Below, piece after piece: positions 34,554 to 46,198 of a stretch of DNA of 64,000 nucleotides. This DNA is from Diorhabda sublineata (Eukaryota > Arthropoda > Insecta > Coleoptera > Chrysomelidae). Positions within the stretch are counted from its first letter, which is position 1, and each line of letters begins with the position of its first letter. Position numbers and translations under genes: made by a program. The notes below the pieces were generated by a model, which was given only the letters and a program-made list of their open reading frames with translations, was not told the DNA's origin and searched no databases. Location of the stretch: positions 30,051,572 through 30,115,571 of the forward strand of contig NC_079485.1 of NCBI RefSeq assembly GCF_026230105.1. Reading direction: 5' to 3'.

Positions 34554-35659
34554 TCACTTCTCGACTTCAGATCGTCTGTATACTATTTTCACTTCCATTT
34601 TGGTTATATTGTGTTCCTTTTTAAATGGTTTTCATCCTACTACTATTTCCTTCTATTTTTCATCATTTTCAAAGGCTTTAGCCCTGGTCTATTATCAATA
34701 AATATCTAGAATAAGATATCGTCGCTTGTATTTTGAATAACATATACGTTTCTCAATGTATTTACTCTATATATATATATCATAAAATTTTCTACATAAA
34801 AGGGATTTTCCATTAATATAGCAGTTGAAAAGCTTCTGCAAACAACTAGTCTTTGTAACATTTAATTCCTTCGCTTCCAAAGTTATTACCAGTAGCGAGG
34901 TGGAATACTTTGTTTGCTGTCAGGACCGACCCTTGCATGCCGCTTTCCAAACAGTTCTTATTGTTACTTAGTTGTAGGGTGGAGGTTTAAAGGTTAATGT
35001 GTCTATAGGTACCGAAATAAATGTAATCTTCAACATTCATTCATCTTCAAATTTTCAGGGACAGTAATTGTTTGTCTCTGCATTTTTTGAAAATTAACAA
35101 TTGTTTTGAGTGAAACAACTTTTGTTTCTTCTCTTTTTTTGTAAAATGACGTCGCCACCTGCATCAAATACATTAGTGGTGCTATAAAACACAAAATTTA
35201 CCCATTAAACTTTATAGCTCGTTATTAAATGAATTATTCTACGAAAATTTGAATATTAGAAATTCGTTGTTATAATTCCGTATAAATTTGAACGTAATGC
35301 ATGTGTCAGCCATTGCAGTCCAGAAAAAAGATCAAATAAGTGATTAAGGAAGAAAATGCCCTTCTCATTAGATCATTTTTTCAATTTTTATATGTTTTAC
35401 TTAATAAATACGGAATCAATTTGGTACTCAAGATATTTAAACTTCAATTCATGACATCCGATGTCACAAAGAAGTTTGACTGATAGAGCTAACCAGCTAC
35501 CAGATTCTCAATTTAGATAGTTAGCAATTCAAAAAGCAAAACTGCATTAAAAGAAAATAATTATCCTGAAATAATGAAATATGATGAAGAGAAGGATTAA
35601 CACATTTCTATAATCAATCAAGGAGCAAAATAAAAAGATTTTCCTTTAACATTATGTAT

Positions 35660-35870
35660 AAAAACTTTCCGAATTATTTCAATAAATATGTTATGAGTAT
35701 ATGTCATAAAGAACACAAAAATATTTCGCTAACCAAAATCGAAGACACCTAAAAGTAAATAAAGTAATATTATATATCAAGAAATGATTGTAACGCTGTT
35801 CACGTAGGACAGATATCTCAGTGTTTGGAAAATAGATGAAAAGGTCATCAATATGATGAAAAAATAGAAC
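35660..35870 (+). mobile_element. Penelope-like element, GIY-YIG remnant
   Basis: Closely parallels 1225-1453. The linker AATTATTTCAATAAATATG (35674) corresponds to AATTATTTTAATAAATATGA at 1247. The endonuclease core SNIIYQ..., broken by a frameshift, continues as AVHVGQISQCLENR-like sequence ending at a stop. YIG has become HVG, so the active site is lost. It lies 540 bp upstream of the second alternative exon. Confidence 0.65.
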
Positions 35871-36412
35871 TGCATTAAGAAACCAGTATCAAAAAATATA
35901 CGTTCCAAAATACTTGAAAAGGAGTCGAAATAAAAAAAATATTTAGATTATTTAACGTCGTTTGTGATTAGCTGTTCTGCAGGCGTGTCTAATTCACCAA
36001 ACTTTCTTCTACCTTACTCAACAATTGAATTTTTCTATTATCTTAGAAAAACTAGAACAAAAATAACAATAATTCAATTTTAGACAATTTAGAACCTACT
36101 AAAAGTGAAAATTTGATTTCCAGTTCTCTTTTAATGAGAATGACTGTACGTACTTTATACTGACGAGTTGCCAATATGACAAAACTGAGCTACACACATT
36201 TGTTTTATATTATTTATGTATTATACAACAATTGAAGAAATGGAAAGTTTTTATTTGCTTAATTGAGGTACCTGGATACGGGTTAAAGTATTTTTGGTGT
36301 TGATCAGTCAGTAAAAATGACTGAGCTCAATCTAATACTCAGACTTGTTGTGCTATGCATGCCATGTTATGTTACTAACTACCGTTGTTTCCCTTTTATT
36401 GTTTTACCATAG
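35871..36412. other. Intron end before second alternative exon
   Basis: Ordinary AT-rich sequence ending in a pyrimidine-rich tract (GTTTCCCTTTTATTG) and TTTTACCATAG, the acceptor for the exon at 36413. Confidence 0.5.
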
Positions 36413-36457
36413 GACGAGAAGAATCAACTCCTAATAACAAATATTTGGCTTTCTTTG
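36413..36457 (+). CDS. nAChRalpha6: nAChR alpha6-type subunit, alternative exon 3 (second copy)
   Basis: A 45-nt exon with acceptor TTTTACCATAG (ends 36412) and donor GTAAGTGA (starts 36458). In phase 0 it encodes DEKNQLLITNIWLSL. It is homologous to the exon 6.5 kb upstream: both start GACGA[A/G]AAGAATCA and end with TTG before the donor, consistent with an old exon duplication. The replacements (I to L, T to I, A to I, N to S) fall around the loop D tryptophan, so choice of exon could change agonist binding or assembly. The next exon (exon 4, expected to begin with the W.DYNLRW region) was searched for by eye to 64000 and not found, so the following intron exceeds 27.5 kb. Confidence 0.92.
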
Positions 36458-37790
36458 GTAAGTGAAAACCAATTGACTAACTAAACTATGTACACACACG
36501 GCAGTTTGATGATTTTGTTCAGTCTGTACATTTTTCAATTTTTTCTTAATTATTAGATATTAACCTATCAGAATGGTATGATATTATGGTGTTGTCGATC
36601 TTTTCACCTGTACAGAGCTAGTGTTTCTAATGTATTGCTATGTTGTTGCCCATATATTTTGGCAACTTGAATAGACTGTCACTCCTACCTTGAAATTCCA
36701 CGTCAATTTTTTAACAAAATTCATTAGAAATATATTAGCATCATATTAATTTGAAGATTACCTTCAGCAATTCCATTGGCACCGCATGTTTTTGGATAAA
36801 CTTGTTAAATGGATTAATAATGGGGGGAATGGGTGATAATAGGGATAAAAAGGGTCAGAAGATTTAGCGGTTAGGGTCATATCATTTGCGGTGATAAGGA
36901 ATAAGGATTAGTTTGATTTCTACGGTTGCTTGAAATATTATCTAAATGATTCTGAGAAGCGTTAATTTGGTTCTAAATTAACATCATTCTAATATTAAGA
37001 ATAAAATAAATAAGGGAATCTTCGGTTTTGAATTGCTTGGATTTTTTTCATTTGTTTTTTAATTTAATATTAGAATCAATCCAAGAAGATTTCATCCAAA
37101 ATCTTTGAAAATATATTTTAGAATTAACTCAAATATGATGCTATTATTTTTTTCTTATTTCTTGAAAAAATTGGCGATCTTGCAAAAAAATTAAAAACAA
37201 AAAAATCTCGGTAATAGTGTTGGTCTACTGTCCCTAGATGTTTATGCCTCCTGTAAAAATTTGGTTTAGAATTAAGGTTTTTTGCTCGATGTTTTAAGTA
37301 TCACATATGACGTATGATAAGCTATGGCGGTATTTGCACAAGTAAACATTCATTCTTGATTCAGAGTGATGGAGGTTCATTATTAAATAATGCATATACA
37401 CATTTTGAAAATAAACACCGCACATATTGATCTCTGATTTTCCTGAACTAAAAATACCATAAATATTGTCGATTTCTAACGTCCACTTTTTTTAGTAAAT
37501 AACCATACAAAAAGAAAGCCTTAATTTCTATGGTTTTAACTTAACTTTCAGAAATTTCTTGTTAAACAATTTTTGAGTTTGGATGCAAAAAATCGTCGCA
37601 GTCCATTTTTAACATCTCCTTTGGATTTTTTTCCACGCGAGAATTTCGCCTCAGATCTGAATAAATAGTAATTAATCTAACGATAAAAGATCCGGACTAA
37701 ATGCTAGTTTAATTTTTTTTATTAAGCATTGGTTTGTTAACTAAACCTGAATAATGCTCCAATGAAACCTCATATATTCGCTGTCCACTA
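36458..37790. other. Start of intron 3, no recognisable gene
   Basis: AT-rich. 36780-36910 is purine-rich (GGGGGGAATGGGTGATAATA) but otherwise unremarkable. Confidence 0.35.
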
Positions 37791-38205
37791 TACAGCGTGT
37801 CCCACGACGAGTTTAAACTATCTGTATGTGGCAAAATACTTAAAATAAAATCATGAAAATTTCTACGTTTGAGTTTTCGGATACCATCTTTCTAACTAAG
37901 ATATTTTCATAGATGATCGACTTCCTGTTCTATCGGAAATCGATTGTAACTTTGTTATTTTAAATAGAACACCCCATATATTAATAAATTTTTGAAATCT
38001 ACGTGAAATTTTAGTATACTTTTGTCTGAGAACTTTTTTCGAAAAATGCATACTTTTTGAGTTATTAGTTTTTTTGTAAAAAATTTGACCGTTGCAGAAT
38101 TTTTTTACGGGGATACCTTAAAAGAAATGGGAATGGTTTCTGTTCGGTTACTTTAAGCAAGGTCAGGCGTATTTGAATCTATGTTGAAAAATTTTTCATT
38201 TTATA
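37791..38205. repeat. Probable non-autonomous DNA transposon fragment
   Basis: Starts TACAGCGTGTCCCACGACGA, which looks like a TIR of the kind that begins ACAGGGTGTCCC in many insect DNA elements, and continues with noncoding sequence. The matching right end was not found; it may be the untranslated left part of the transposase element that follows. Confidence 0.45.
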
Positions 38206-38765
38206 CAGAGTGTGTATAAAAATTCAACTTCATAAATAACAAATTTCTTCATTTTTTAAATAGAACCACCTGGTTTTTTCTATTTAAATGCATTCAAGGC
38301 AAATTCTTTTATATTTTCCTAAACGTCAACAAGCATACTTTCCGCTACTGGAGTTCAAAGAATCCAAAACACAAACTTAAGAAGCCTCTACTTTCGTCTA
38401 AAGACACCGCAGATATTAGACGACTTCTTCGTGCCTGAATTGCTTAACATTAATATAACAAAAAAAAACATGATTCCACCAGGACGGAGCAACTTCATAC
38501 ATGTCCAATAGTTCTCTGCCACGAGTTCTTGAAAATTCTTCTGGCAAATTGATTTCCAGGAGAGATGACATAAGTTGGTTACCGAGCAGCCCCGATTTAA
38601 CAACTATGGATTTGTGAGGCTTCCCAACACAATTAAAAGAAAATGTGCAGTAATCACAAAGAGAATATCTGTCGATCCATTACAGGCAATTTTGTTGTTA
38701 GCGTTTTTTTAATAAATAAATTCCCGAGCAATGTATTTTAGTCTAAGAGCTGGTCGCTACTTCGA
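38206..38765 (+). mobile_element. Tc1/mariner-superfamily transposase, C-terminal remnant
   Basis: TACAGAGTGTGTATAAAAATTC near 38204 may be a terminus. From 38390: LDDFFVPELLNI, then, after a frame change near 38470, FHQDGATSYMSNSSLPRVLE, NSSGKLISRRDDIS and WLPSSPDLTTMDL with a stop. QDG supplies the second catalytic Asp, and SPDLTTMD precedes or contains the third acidic residue. The end (AGCAATGTATTTTAG near 38728) matches the end of the copy at 52280-53053, so they are one family. The N-terminal half is missing. Confidence 0.75.
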
Positions 38766-39904
38766 TTAAGGTACTTCACACGATAACTGACTCTAAAAAC
38801 ACTCAAATATGGAAAGCAACGTATATTGAACTAAGAATGTATTACCTGTATGTCAACCTTATATACAGGTAAAAATTCTTTAACTAGAGGGTCGATAGGG
38901 TTGGTAGACTTTTGTGATGAAAATACTGTGCCACCCGTCTTAGCAACTTTCGATCCATTTTACAGATACTTGCAACCGAGCAAATCATCTGACAATTTTT
39001 ATTCACACTCCAAATTGTCGAATTAAAAATATACTCGAAAGCCAGATTTGTGAAGATGCCAAAAGTTGATTTTTCTACTTTAAACATATTAAATAACATA
39101 TAGAAAAAGTTTCAGCCTTATTCGAAGTGGCGACCTGCTCTCCGACTATTTTAATACGTACTTTTCCTTAAATTATTTCTTCTGAGATACCTTGTATGTA
39201 AATATCTCTTTTTCAATATATTACAATTATCAATAATCATTTATCATTTCGGAATAAATTCAGGGGCAATGAGAAATGGTTTAACACGGTTGGAATGCCG
39301 GATTTAACGAATACTAAGTTTGTAGATGAATGGAGGGCTATTTCTTTCACATGTTGCATATATGTTACGACTTCACCCCTTCTTATAGCATTATCGATTT
39401 TTCAAGAAGGTGATGCGAACATTTCTAACATCAAAGGCACGTCCAAAATTATCCGGAGTGGATTTGTTATGTTTCGTTGGCAGTTTTTTGTTTCGTACGA
39501 ATTTATTTTGCGATGTGATGAATTGTACTTTTCACGCTACAAAAAAAAGGATTTCATTTTTATTAGTACTATTAATATAAATGGAGGCTATAAGACTGGG
39601 CTCAAGTGAGTCAGGAAAATCGTAAAGGAATCCAGAAAGACAAATCAATTAGAAAAAAATTGAAAGAAAACGTTGGAACAAGTATTTGAAATTATACTCA
39701 AAAGGAGATAATGGAAAAAATGAGTGCTAATATAAAAATCAAAGTATTTGAGTCTGCGAATAGAGGTCACCTATATCACCAAGAAGAAAATAATTAAATG
39801 AAGAGCCAGAGTTAAATCATATAAAAAAATCACCGATGAGTTGAAATGGATCAGGGAGAAATGAGATTAATACATTATAAAATCGTAACTTTTACCTTTA
39901 CTTT
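38766..39904. other. No recognisable gene
   Basis: An open + strand frame of about 100 codons (39295-39609) has no recognisable similarity and no splice context. The rest is AT-rich. Confidence 0.3.
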
Positions 39905-40110
39905 ACCAAATCTTAACCTAACCTAACTTAATCTTGACGTGATCCACACCAATATTGACATAACCTAATCTAATCTTGACATTACCTAACCTAATCTCGA
40001 CGTAACCTAACAAAATCCTGACCTGGATTAGATTAGGTGAGGTTAATGAAGATTAGATCAAAATTAGTTTAAGATTAGGTTAGGCTAGGTTAAAAAAGAT
40101 TGAATTCGGT
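39905..40110. repeat. Inverted telomere-like CCTAA / TTAGG repeat block
   Basis: 39905-40025 is made of degenerate CCTAA/CTTAAT/TTGAC units. From 40026 to about 40110 the complementary orientation follows (GGATTAGATTAGGTGAGGTT, AAGATTAGGTTAGGCTAGG). The two halves can fold into a long imperfect hairpin. It probably derives from TTAGG-like repeats; the TTGACGTAACCTAAT subunit is a variant repeated several times. Confidence 0.75.
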
Positions 40111-41499
40111 TAATATTGGTGTATTTGATGTTAATCAAAAGTGCCTCTCTTTGCTAACACTGGACACATTTATTTATGAAGAGCTGTAGGTGCCTTGCAA
40201 AATGTAGGTATTCAAATCGGAGTACATTTTACATGGGTTAAGTTAAGTTATACAGCGCCCAGGCCCACGGGTGCATTTTAATTGGAGTTACCGGGCCATG
40301 GGGCGCCCGGCTGCAACGCACTCCATGTACTGTAGGTACAAACAAATCTATTTCTAGTACAAAGTAATACAATGTGATCGTTATCAAGATATAGACAGCA
40401 TTGGACGGATTCGCTTCTTCTTTTTGAGAAGAACAGCAGCTCTATTAATAAGCTATTAAAAATTGTACATAGAAATAGAATTTTCTTTGTCTAATATCAT
40501 TCAGGTGTGAATTTATTGTTCTTTTTATCTCAAAAGCCGGGTAATTTACCAAATAAAAAGCCTTTCTCGTAACACAACGTAAGCAATAGAGATAGCATCT
40601 TTAATCAATTATAAAAGAATTTCTTTGAATGAAGCTGACGTTAAAAATAATTTTATAAACTCTAAAAGCTCAAGTCCAACAAAATTGTGGCTGTTATAAA
40701 ATAAGGAAATTATTGTATAAAATTACTGCCGAAGAGGATTAAAAATATTTCTGTAAACTCGGCTTTTTTATGATTCCATTTATATTGTAGGCGATGTTGA
40801 AGAGATAAAAATGGAGGAATTAATGAGAGGAACGTTAATTTTACCCGGAAATAAGTACATAGTCTGTGTAAAATCATTACATTTTCTGAAAGAAATTGTT
40901 GATACATAACGAATCGATTGCTCTACAAAAGTTATACCCTTATTGCTCTAATGAGAATTTAATTCTTATCGGTATTTTCGGTATTGCCCAACAAACTTTG
41001 AAAGCATCCCAAACTTTTTTTTCTTTGTTTTTAAAGCTTGGTTAAACACGGGATCGTTTTTAAGTTGTAGAATTTATGGCCTAAGAAAGATAATTTCAAC
41101 TTCAAAATCACAACGTAATAGTCCATTCATTTAAGGTAGATTTAGGCAAGAATTTCGGAAAATCGAGATATCCAGCTATAAAGTCGTTTAAACTTATTCA
41201 TTTGACATCTTAAAACTCCTCTCAAAACTCACATATAATTCGATGTGAGCAACTTTAAAAATCGGGGGTCAAAAGTCGAAAAATCTATTTTTTGCACATT
41301 TTTTGCAAATAACTCGTTTTCTATGGGTTTTACGCTATTTATATATCTTATCAATATTGTAGAGTATTAAATTCTCTACAACTTTTGTTTCACAAATTTT
41401 TTCATACGGTAAATCGTTACTGAGATAGAGGGCAGCTAGAATTCCGTTTGAAATTCACTGCTAGTCCCTCAGCAAGAAGGTGTTGTGTACCGTGTTTTG
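40111..41499. other. No gene; GC-rich patch 40255-40330 and noncoding repeat 40960-41420
   Basis: 40255-40330 (GCGCCCAGGCCCACGGGTGC and GGGCGCCCGGCTGC) is an island of G+C in an AT-rich intron, with some self-complementarity (GGGCGCCC). 40960-41420 reads like the untranslated part of a DNA transposon (for example TCAAAAGTCGAAAAATCTAT), but no termini were identified. Confidence 0.35.
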
Positions 41500-42455
41500 G
41501 CACATGAGAGGAGTAATTGCGGACTGTGAACGCGCAATTATGATAACCTAAAAAACACGGCGAAACCTGTCTACAAAACGACGCGATATTCCAATCCTTC
41601 TTCTTCTTCCGTGTAGTAGGCGTAGTCGCCTGTTTTATCTTCGACATCCTTGCCTCCTATCCTGCTTCAAGGTTGTCGCTCCACCTTTTTCTGGGTCGGC
41701 CGTTACTCCTTCGGCCCAATGGGGATTTATCGCGCGCTATTTTGACCAGTCTGTTCTTATCCATACGACTCATTCCATTCTTTCTTTCTGGATAGAACCC
41801 ATTCGTTGAAGTCATCTATTTTGCACAATCTTCTGATGTTCTCACTTCTTCCCCTGTCCAGAAGGGATTTTCCGAGTATCCTGCGTAGCACTTTCATCTC
41901 TGCTGTTTCCATCATTCGTTTGGTTTTCGCCGTTTCTGGCCGTGTATCTGCGGTGTAGGTCATTAAGGGTCTTACCGTGGCCTTGTATATTCTCGATTTG
42001 GCTTCTATTCCGATATGCTTATTTCGCCATATGGTTTCGTTCAAACATGCTGCCATTCTTAGTTATTTGCTCTCTTTCTTCGTTCTCTAAGTCTCCAAAT
42101 CCTGAAATCTCGATTCCTAGGTATTTGAATGTCATTACTTGGTGAATTATCAGGTCATCCACGACAATCCGTGGTGCGATATTGCTGCAAGAAAACGCCA
42201 GACCGCATGCAGGAGGCTTACGATAGAAACTTTGAAAGAACATTTTCTTCATAGTTCCGATTTGTCGCCATGCGACTATTATTTATTTGGTCCATTAAAA
42301 GAGCTCTTGGCGGACTGGCGCGAATAATTACGTCACAATTCGAGATACTTTACCAAAACGGCAGTGAGAGAGAAAAACTGTAAAAAATTCAGTTCTGTAA
42401 CTTCATGATAACATTTTTTATAGTAAAAGTCCGGTTTATATTCGAACCACCCTCG
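41500..42455 (+). mobile_element. Mariner remnant split by a LINE insertion
   Basis: Left piece 41500-41597 and right piece 42165-42455 together align with the short mariner at 20318-21028. The left piece shares AACTGTGAACGCGCA-type sequence and GACGCGATATTCCAATC. The right piece resumes with TGGTGCGATATTGCTGC and encodes LTIETLKEHFLHSSDLSPCD and YYLFGPLKELLADW. The right terminal repeat CCGGTTTATATTCGAACCAC ends at 42455 before TA. No left terminal repeat was found; the copy is 5'-truncated. Between the pieces sits a 567-bp LINE with a CAATCC duplication (41592-41597 and 42165-42170). Confidence 0.82.
41598..42164 (-). mobile_element. 5'-truncated LINE (RTE-like RT C-terminus) with 6-bp TSD
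   Basis: Read on the - strand from 42164: HQVMTFKYLGIEISGFG, then after one frameshift MAACLNETIWRNKHIGIEAK, SRIYKATVRPLMTYTADTRP, KTKRMMETAEMKVLRRILG and RGRSENIRRLC. This is the conserved post-catalytic part of the RT. The 3' end (41598-41640) finishes in a short GAA-type tail (reverse complement of TTCTTCTTCTTCC). Flanking CAATCC repeats (41592-41597, 42165-42170) are the target-site duplication. The insertion is 567 bp, 5'-truncated as is typical of target-primed reverse transcription, and sits inside an older mariner. Confidence 0.88.
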
Positions 42456-44212
42456 TATTAGGTTACAGTCTATGTGTTCTACATTATCTAGGAGCCTCAA
42501 AACAACAATAGTTTTGATTACGACTTCCAAATAGTTATAGAATATTTGGTTTTGACAGCTAATTTGCATTTACCATACCATTTACCATATTGATGTTAAG
42601 AAAAATCAAGTAGGAACCATTCAATAATTATTTTTAAACCAATCGGAAACTATTGAATATTGAAAAAAATGGTATTGATTGTATTTCGCATTTAATACGT
42701 TTCTGTTGAATATCAAACGATAAGGCCGAAGTTGAAACGTGATTGGCAAAATTTGAATAGTAATTTATGAAACAATGGAAAGTAAGATGGCCTGAGCAAA
42801 CTAGATCACGTTGCATATTGGGTTCCTAGATTCGGGACACAGGTAAATTAATATCGAGATCAGATTAGATTTCAAAATAATTTCCAGTCTTTGTTCAGAT
42901 CCGTTATTTGTGATCTGGGACTTCCCTCTGTTTCTGTTTAACCCGAAATGAGGTTGAAACATGATTTAAATTACAAATAAAGGCGAACTTAAATAACAGT
43001 TAATGAAGATTTGAGGTTTATACTTAACTAAAATGTATTATACACTGGTTAAAGACATGTATAAGCGCGAATTATTAAAAAAGTTGATAGGAAGATAGAA
43101 AGTTTATTGACCTCATTGTATAACAAAATCTAAATTGAAATTTGTCCGTCCATTTTTCTCTTTCAAATAAGAGTACAATCCTCATGATAAAAAAATGTTT
43201 TTCTTTGGAAACTTTCCACTCAACACTCGTATTTGCAAAAAAATGGAAACGGAATGGCAGAAACAGTACTGACTTTCTCCACCGATCGTGAATTGACGCA
43301 CTAGAAATTTTTCTAAGGAAAGAGTTTCATATGAGGAATATTGAATTTGAATTAATGGAGTTTTAACATGAGAGAGATAAATTTTGTTGATGGGAGTGAA
43401 TTGAATAGTGAACCGCTGAACCGCAGTAACCGCCGACTCGACGTATGGTGGTTTCACTGTTAGTGTCGGAGAAAGTGGGTTTGAGTGTGAAGGTGGAAAA
43501 GAGTCATAACTCAAAGAGTTTGTTTGGAATCCTGAACTTTTGGTTTGGAAGCGAGGATACTACGGAGAAGACTAGAAGGCAAGGGCTCGTTATTGTAAGT
43601 TTCGGAGGCGAGGATGTCAAAAATTAATCTAGTAATAAATTGTCCCATATAGTCGGATTGAGGATATTATAAAGGGGTCTAAGGAACGAGGATTGGTGAT
43701 TTTGACTGAGGGAACTAGAACATTACAACATGGTTATCTTAGAGTTTATTACAAATTCTAGGTTATCTGCGTGCGAGAAAGTCATGGAAAGTGGTAGCCG
43801 TGGTGAAGGGCATGTAAGTTTCTTTGGATACAAAGAAAGGTTTATCCGAAGAAAAAACATAGGTAGCGAAATTGTGTACCCATATTGACGTATACAGGAA
43901 GACAAGAAGGCTAAAGATAAAAAAGTTCACAACAACCATTCTAATTTTATGTTTGGCCTTTCAAAATTTAACTTTTTGTCTGTTGCCGCGAATTTTGTAG
44001 TACATAATGTTCACTTGTAATTTTTTTTGATAAAATATATCCTAAAATTTTTTTTAATAGTGACTTGATTTTAATTTTTATCAATTAAGCCTATTTATTA
44101 ATCGATAACAGGTGTATATAGGTTAGTTTTTGCGTAACAGGTAGTTCTAAAAGACGTTTTTTAAACAATCCAGATCATTTTTGCCGTACAAGCGGAGAAT
44201 ATGTGTTATACC
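42456..44212. other. No recognisable gene; moderately GC-rich 43400-43900
   Basis: 43182-43514 (-) and 43445-43627 (+) are overlapping open frames in slightly GC-richer sequence. Neither matches a family I know, and no splice-bounded exon is obvious. The rest is AT-rich. Confidence 0.3.
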
Positions 44213-45309
44213 ACACAAGTCGTGTGACTAACTAAGAAAAAAATGTTTTCTTTGACAAAAATCCATTTTATTCATCAATGTATTCTCCTTCAAGAGCAAT
44301 ACAATCATTCCAACGCTTCTCTAACTTCTTGATGCCGTACTTGTAGAAGGATTTGTCTTTTGCCTCAAAATAGGATTCAGCTCCAGCAATTGATTCTTTA
44401 TTTGAGCTGAATTACTAGCCAGCGAGCATTTTTTTGAGATCAGCGACTAGCCAATAGGGCCAGATCTGGACTAAACGGTGAAAGAAGAAGCAATTCAAAG
44501 TGTAATTCGTTCAATTTAACCATCGTTGCAATCTATTTGTGAATAGGTCGATTTTCTTTGATTTCTGCATTAAAACTATCCAACAACTCTATGTAGTATT
44601 TGCTATTGATTGTCTCTTCTTTTTGGTATCGATGAGCAATATTCCATGCGCATTCCAAAATAATGAAGCTATAATCTGCACAGTTAACTATTGTGCTTTT
44701 GGACGCTTCGGACGTGGTTCACCGGCTGTAGTCTACTCAGATGATGATCGTTTTGATTCCGGAGTGAAGTGATAGATCAATGTTTCGTCCATTGTCACAT
44801 ATCGACGCAAAAATTCTGTTTTATTACATGTAAACACTGCTCACAATAATCAAAAAGCTCTTGTTTTATATCTACTGTGAGTAAACGGAGTACCTACTTT
44901 GACACAAGCTTTCTCATGATCGAATATTCATGCATAATTGTAAACACACTACCTTCTGATATCTTTATGGCCTTAACTATCTCACGCAATTTCAATTTAT
45001 GATTAAAAATAACCAATTTGTGGATTTTTTTGGAGTAACCACCTCAATTGGACGACCATCATCGGTGTCTGTACGACTAAGTTTAAATTTAGCCAACTAA
45101 CTAATAGCAAATGGTTCTTTTCGATGGAGCAGAGTCCGAATGATACTTTTGAAGCCATTGCTGAGCTTGTACAGTATTTTTTTCCATCAAGAACCAATAA
45201 AAATGCCAAGATGTTTTATCACAAAATCGTTTGAAAGCTGATAATTTATAAACGTCATATGGATTTGACAATAGCAGCGCCATCTGTGTGTCAGTCACAT
45301 GACTTATTG
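44213..45309 (-). mobile_element. Near full-length mariner with both terminal repeats (antisense, dead)
   Basis: Terminal inverted repeats: right/5' AATAAGTCATGTGACTGACA (reverse complement of 45288-45307); left/3' ACAAGTCGTGTGACTAACTA (44215-44234). Between them the transposase is recognisable almost throughout, in several frames: EKNTVQAQQWLQKYHSDSAP, KIHKLVIFNHKLKLREIVK, SEGSVFTIMHEYSIMRKLVS and WVLRLLTVDIKQ, then a degraded TMDE region, and in the last third WNAHGILLIDTKKKRQSIAN-like, KLNELHFELLLLSP and EAKDKSFYKYGIKKLEKRW. The HQDN block with the second Asp is deleted and stops are frequent. At 1,097 bp it is slightly short of a usual ~1.3-kb mariner. Same family as 32823-33616. Confidence 0.85.
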
Positions 45310-46198
45310 AGTGATGTAATAAGATGGTGAACAATACCTAATTTAGAGTCTTCTGGGATAAAAATAAGAAGTCTTGGGCTCCCAATTGTGTTTGCAAATC
45401 GTGTGTGGAATGTTTAAGATTATGAAGAAGTGGTAAAAGAAGTGCCTTTAAATTTGGGTCACCAACTATTGGGAGCGTGAATATTTGAATTTCTTTACTA
45501 ACATCTGAACCACCTCGCATAGAAGAGAAATAGGTAAAACACATTTTGAACAACAATATATTTAAAATTCACTTAAAAATCAAATTTTGGTCGTAAATCT
45601 TGGTACAGTTGGTATTTAAGAAAGATTAGGATTACAATAGTAATTACCATCTGGAAAGGTTTATGGAAGAGTTGTGAGTCATCAGAAAGTATGTTAATTA
45701 TCCACTTAGATTGGTAGTGAAGAATTATTAATTTATTTCATTCGATTTTGTTATGATCGGGTAGCTTAATCCATGTCTGACTAGTAATAATTAACTTGAA
45801 CATTGTATTTTGTTGTCGAAAATATTAGATAATACATGATGTATCTCTTCATTTCTTCAAGTCTTTTCAACTCCTGGGTATCATGAAATAAGAAGTTTTT
45901 GACTTCAATATTTTCTTCTTCAACAATTATATTTTATAACCATGACATTATCATTTCTTTTAATCGTTTAATATGTGGTCGCAGCCATTTCTTACAGACT
46001 TCTGTGGTATATTGATGAAATTACAAGTAATTCCGTATAATTGACTGAGTTGATAACTTGTACGAACTAGCAATTGAATTACAAAAAATATAAGAAAATG
46101 TTGTCATAAAAAATATAATGTATATACTGCACGCAGTAAATTTTAGAAATGAAATTGTTTTTCATACTTCATAAAATCTATTCAACATAAATGCAATA
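45310..46198. other. Intronic sequence without recognisable gene
   Basis: AT-rich, nothing recognised. Confidence 0.35.

Larger units (their letters stand above)
33617..35659. other. Intron between alternative exons, middle part
   Basis: 33695-33810 holds a repetitive open frame (described separately). A TC microsatellite is at 34536-34553. 34860-35000 is slightly GC-richer but unassigned. No exon recognised. Confidence 0.35.

Noticed and set aside
39295..39609. 104-codon frame as a gene
   Set aside because: No similarity and no splice sites that would join it to anything; composition like the surrounding intron.
43182..43627. 110-codon (-) and 60-codon (+) overlapping frames in a GC-richer patch
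   Set aside because: No recognisable domain, and the two strands overlap; not enough to call a gene.
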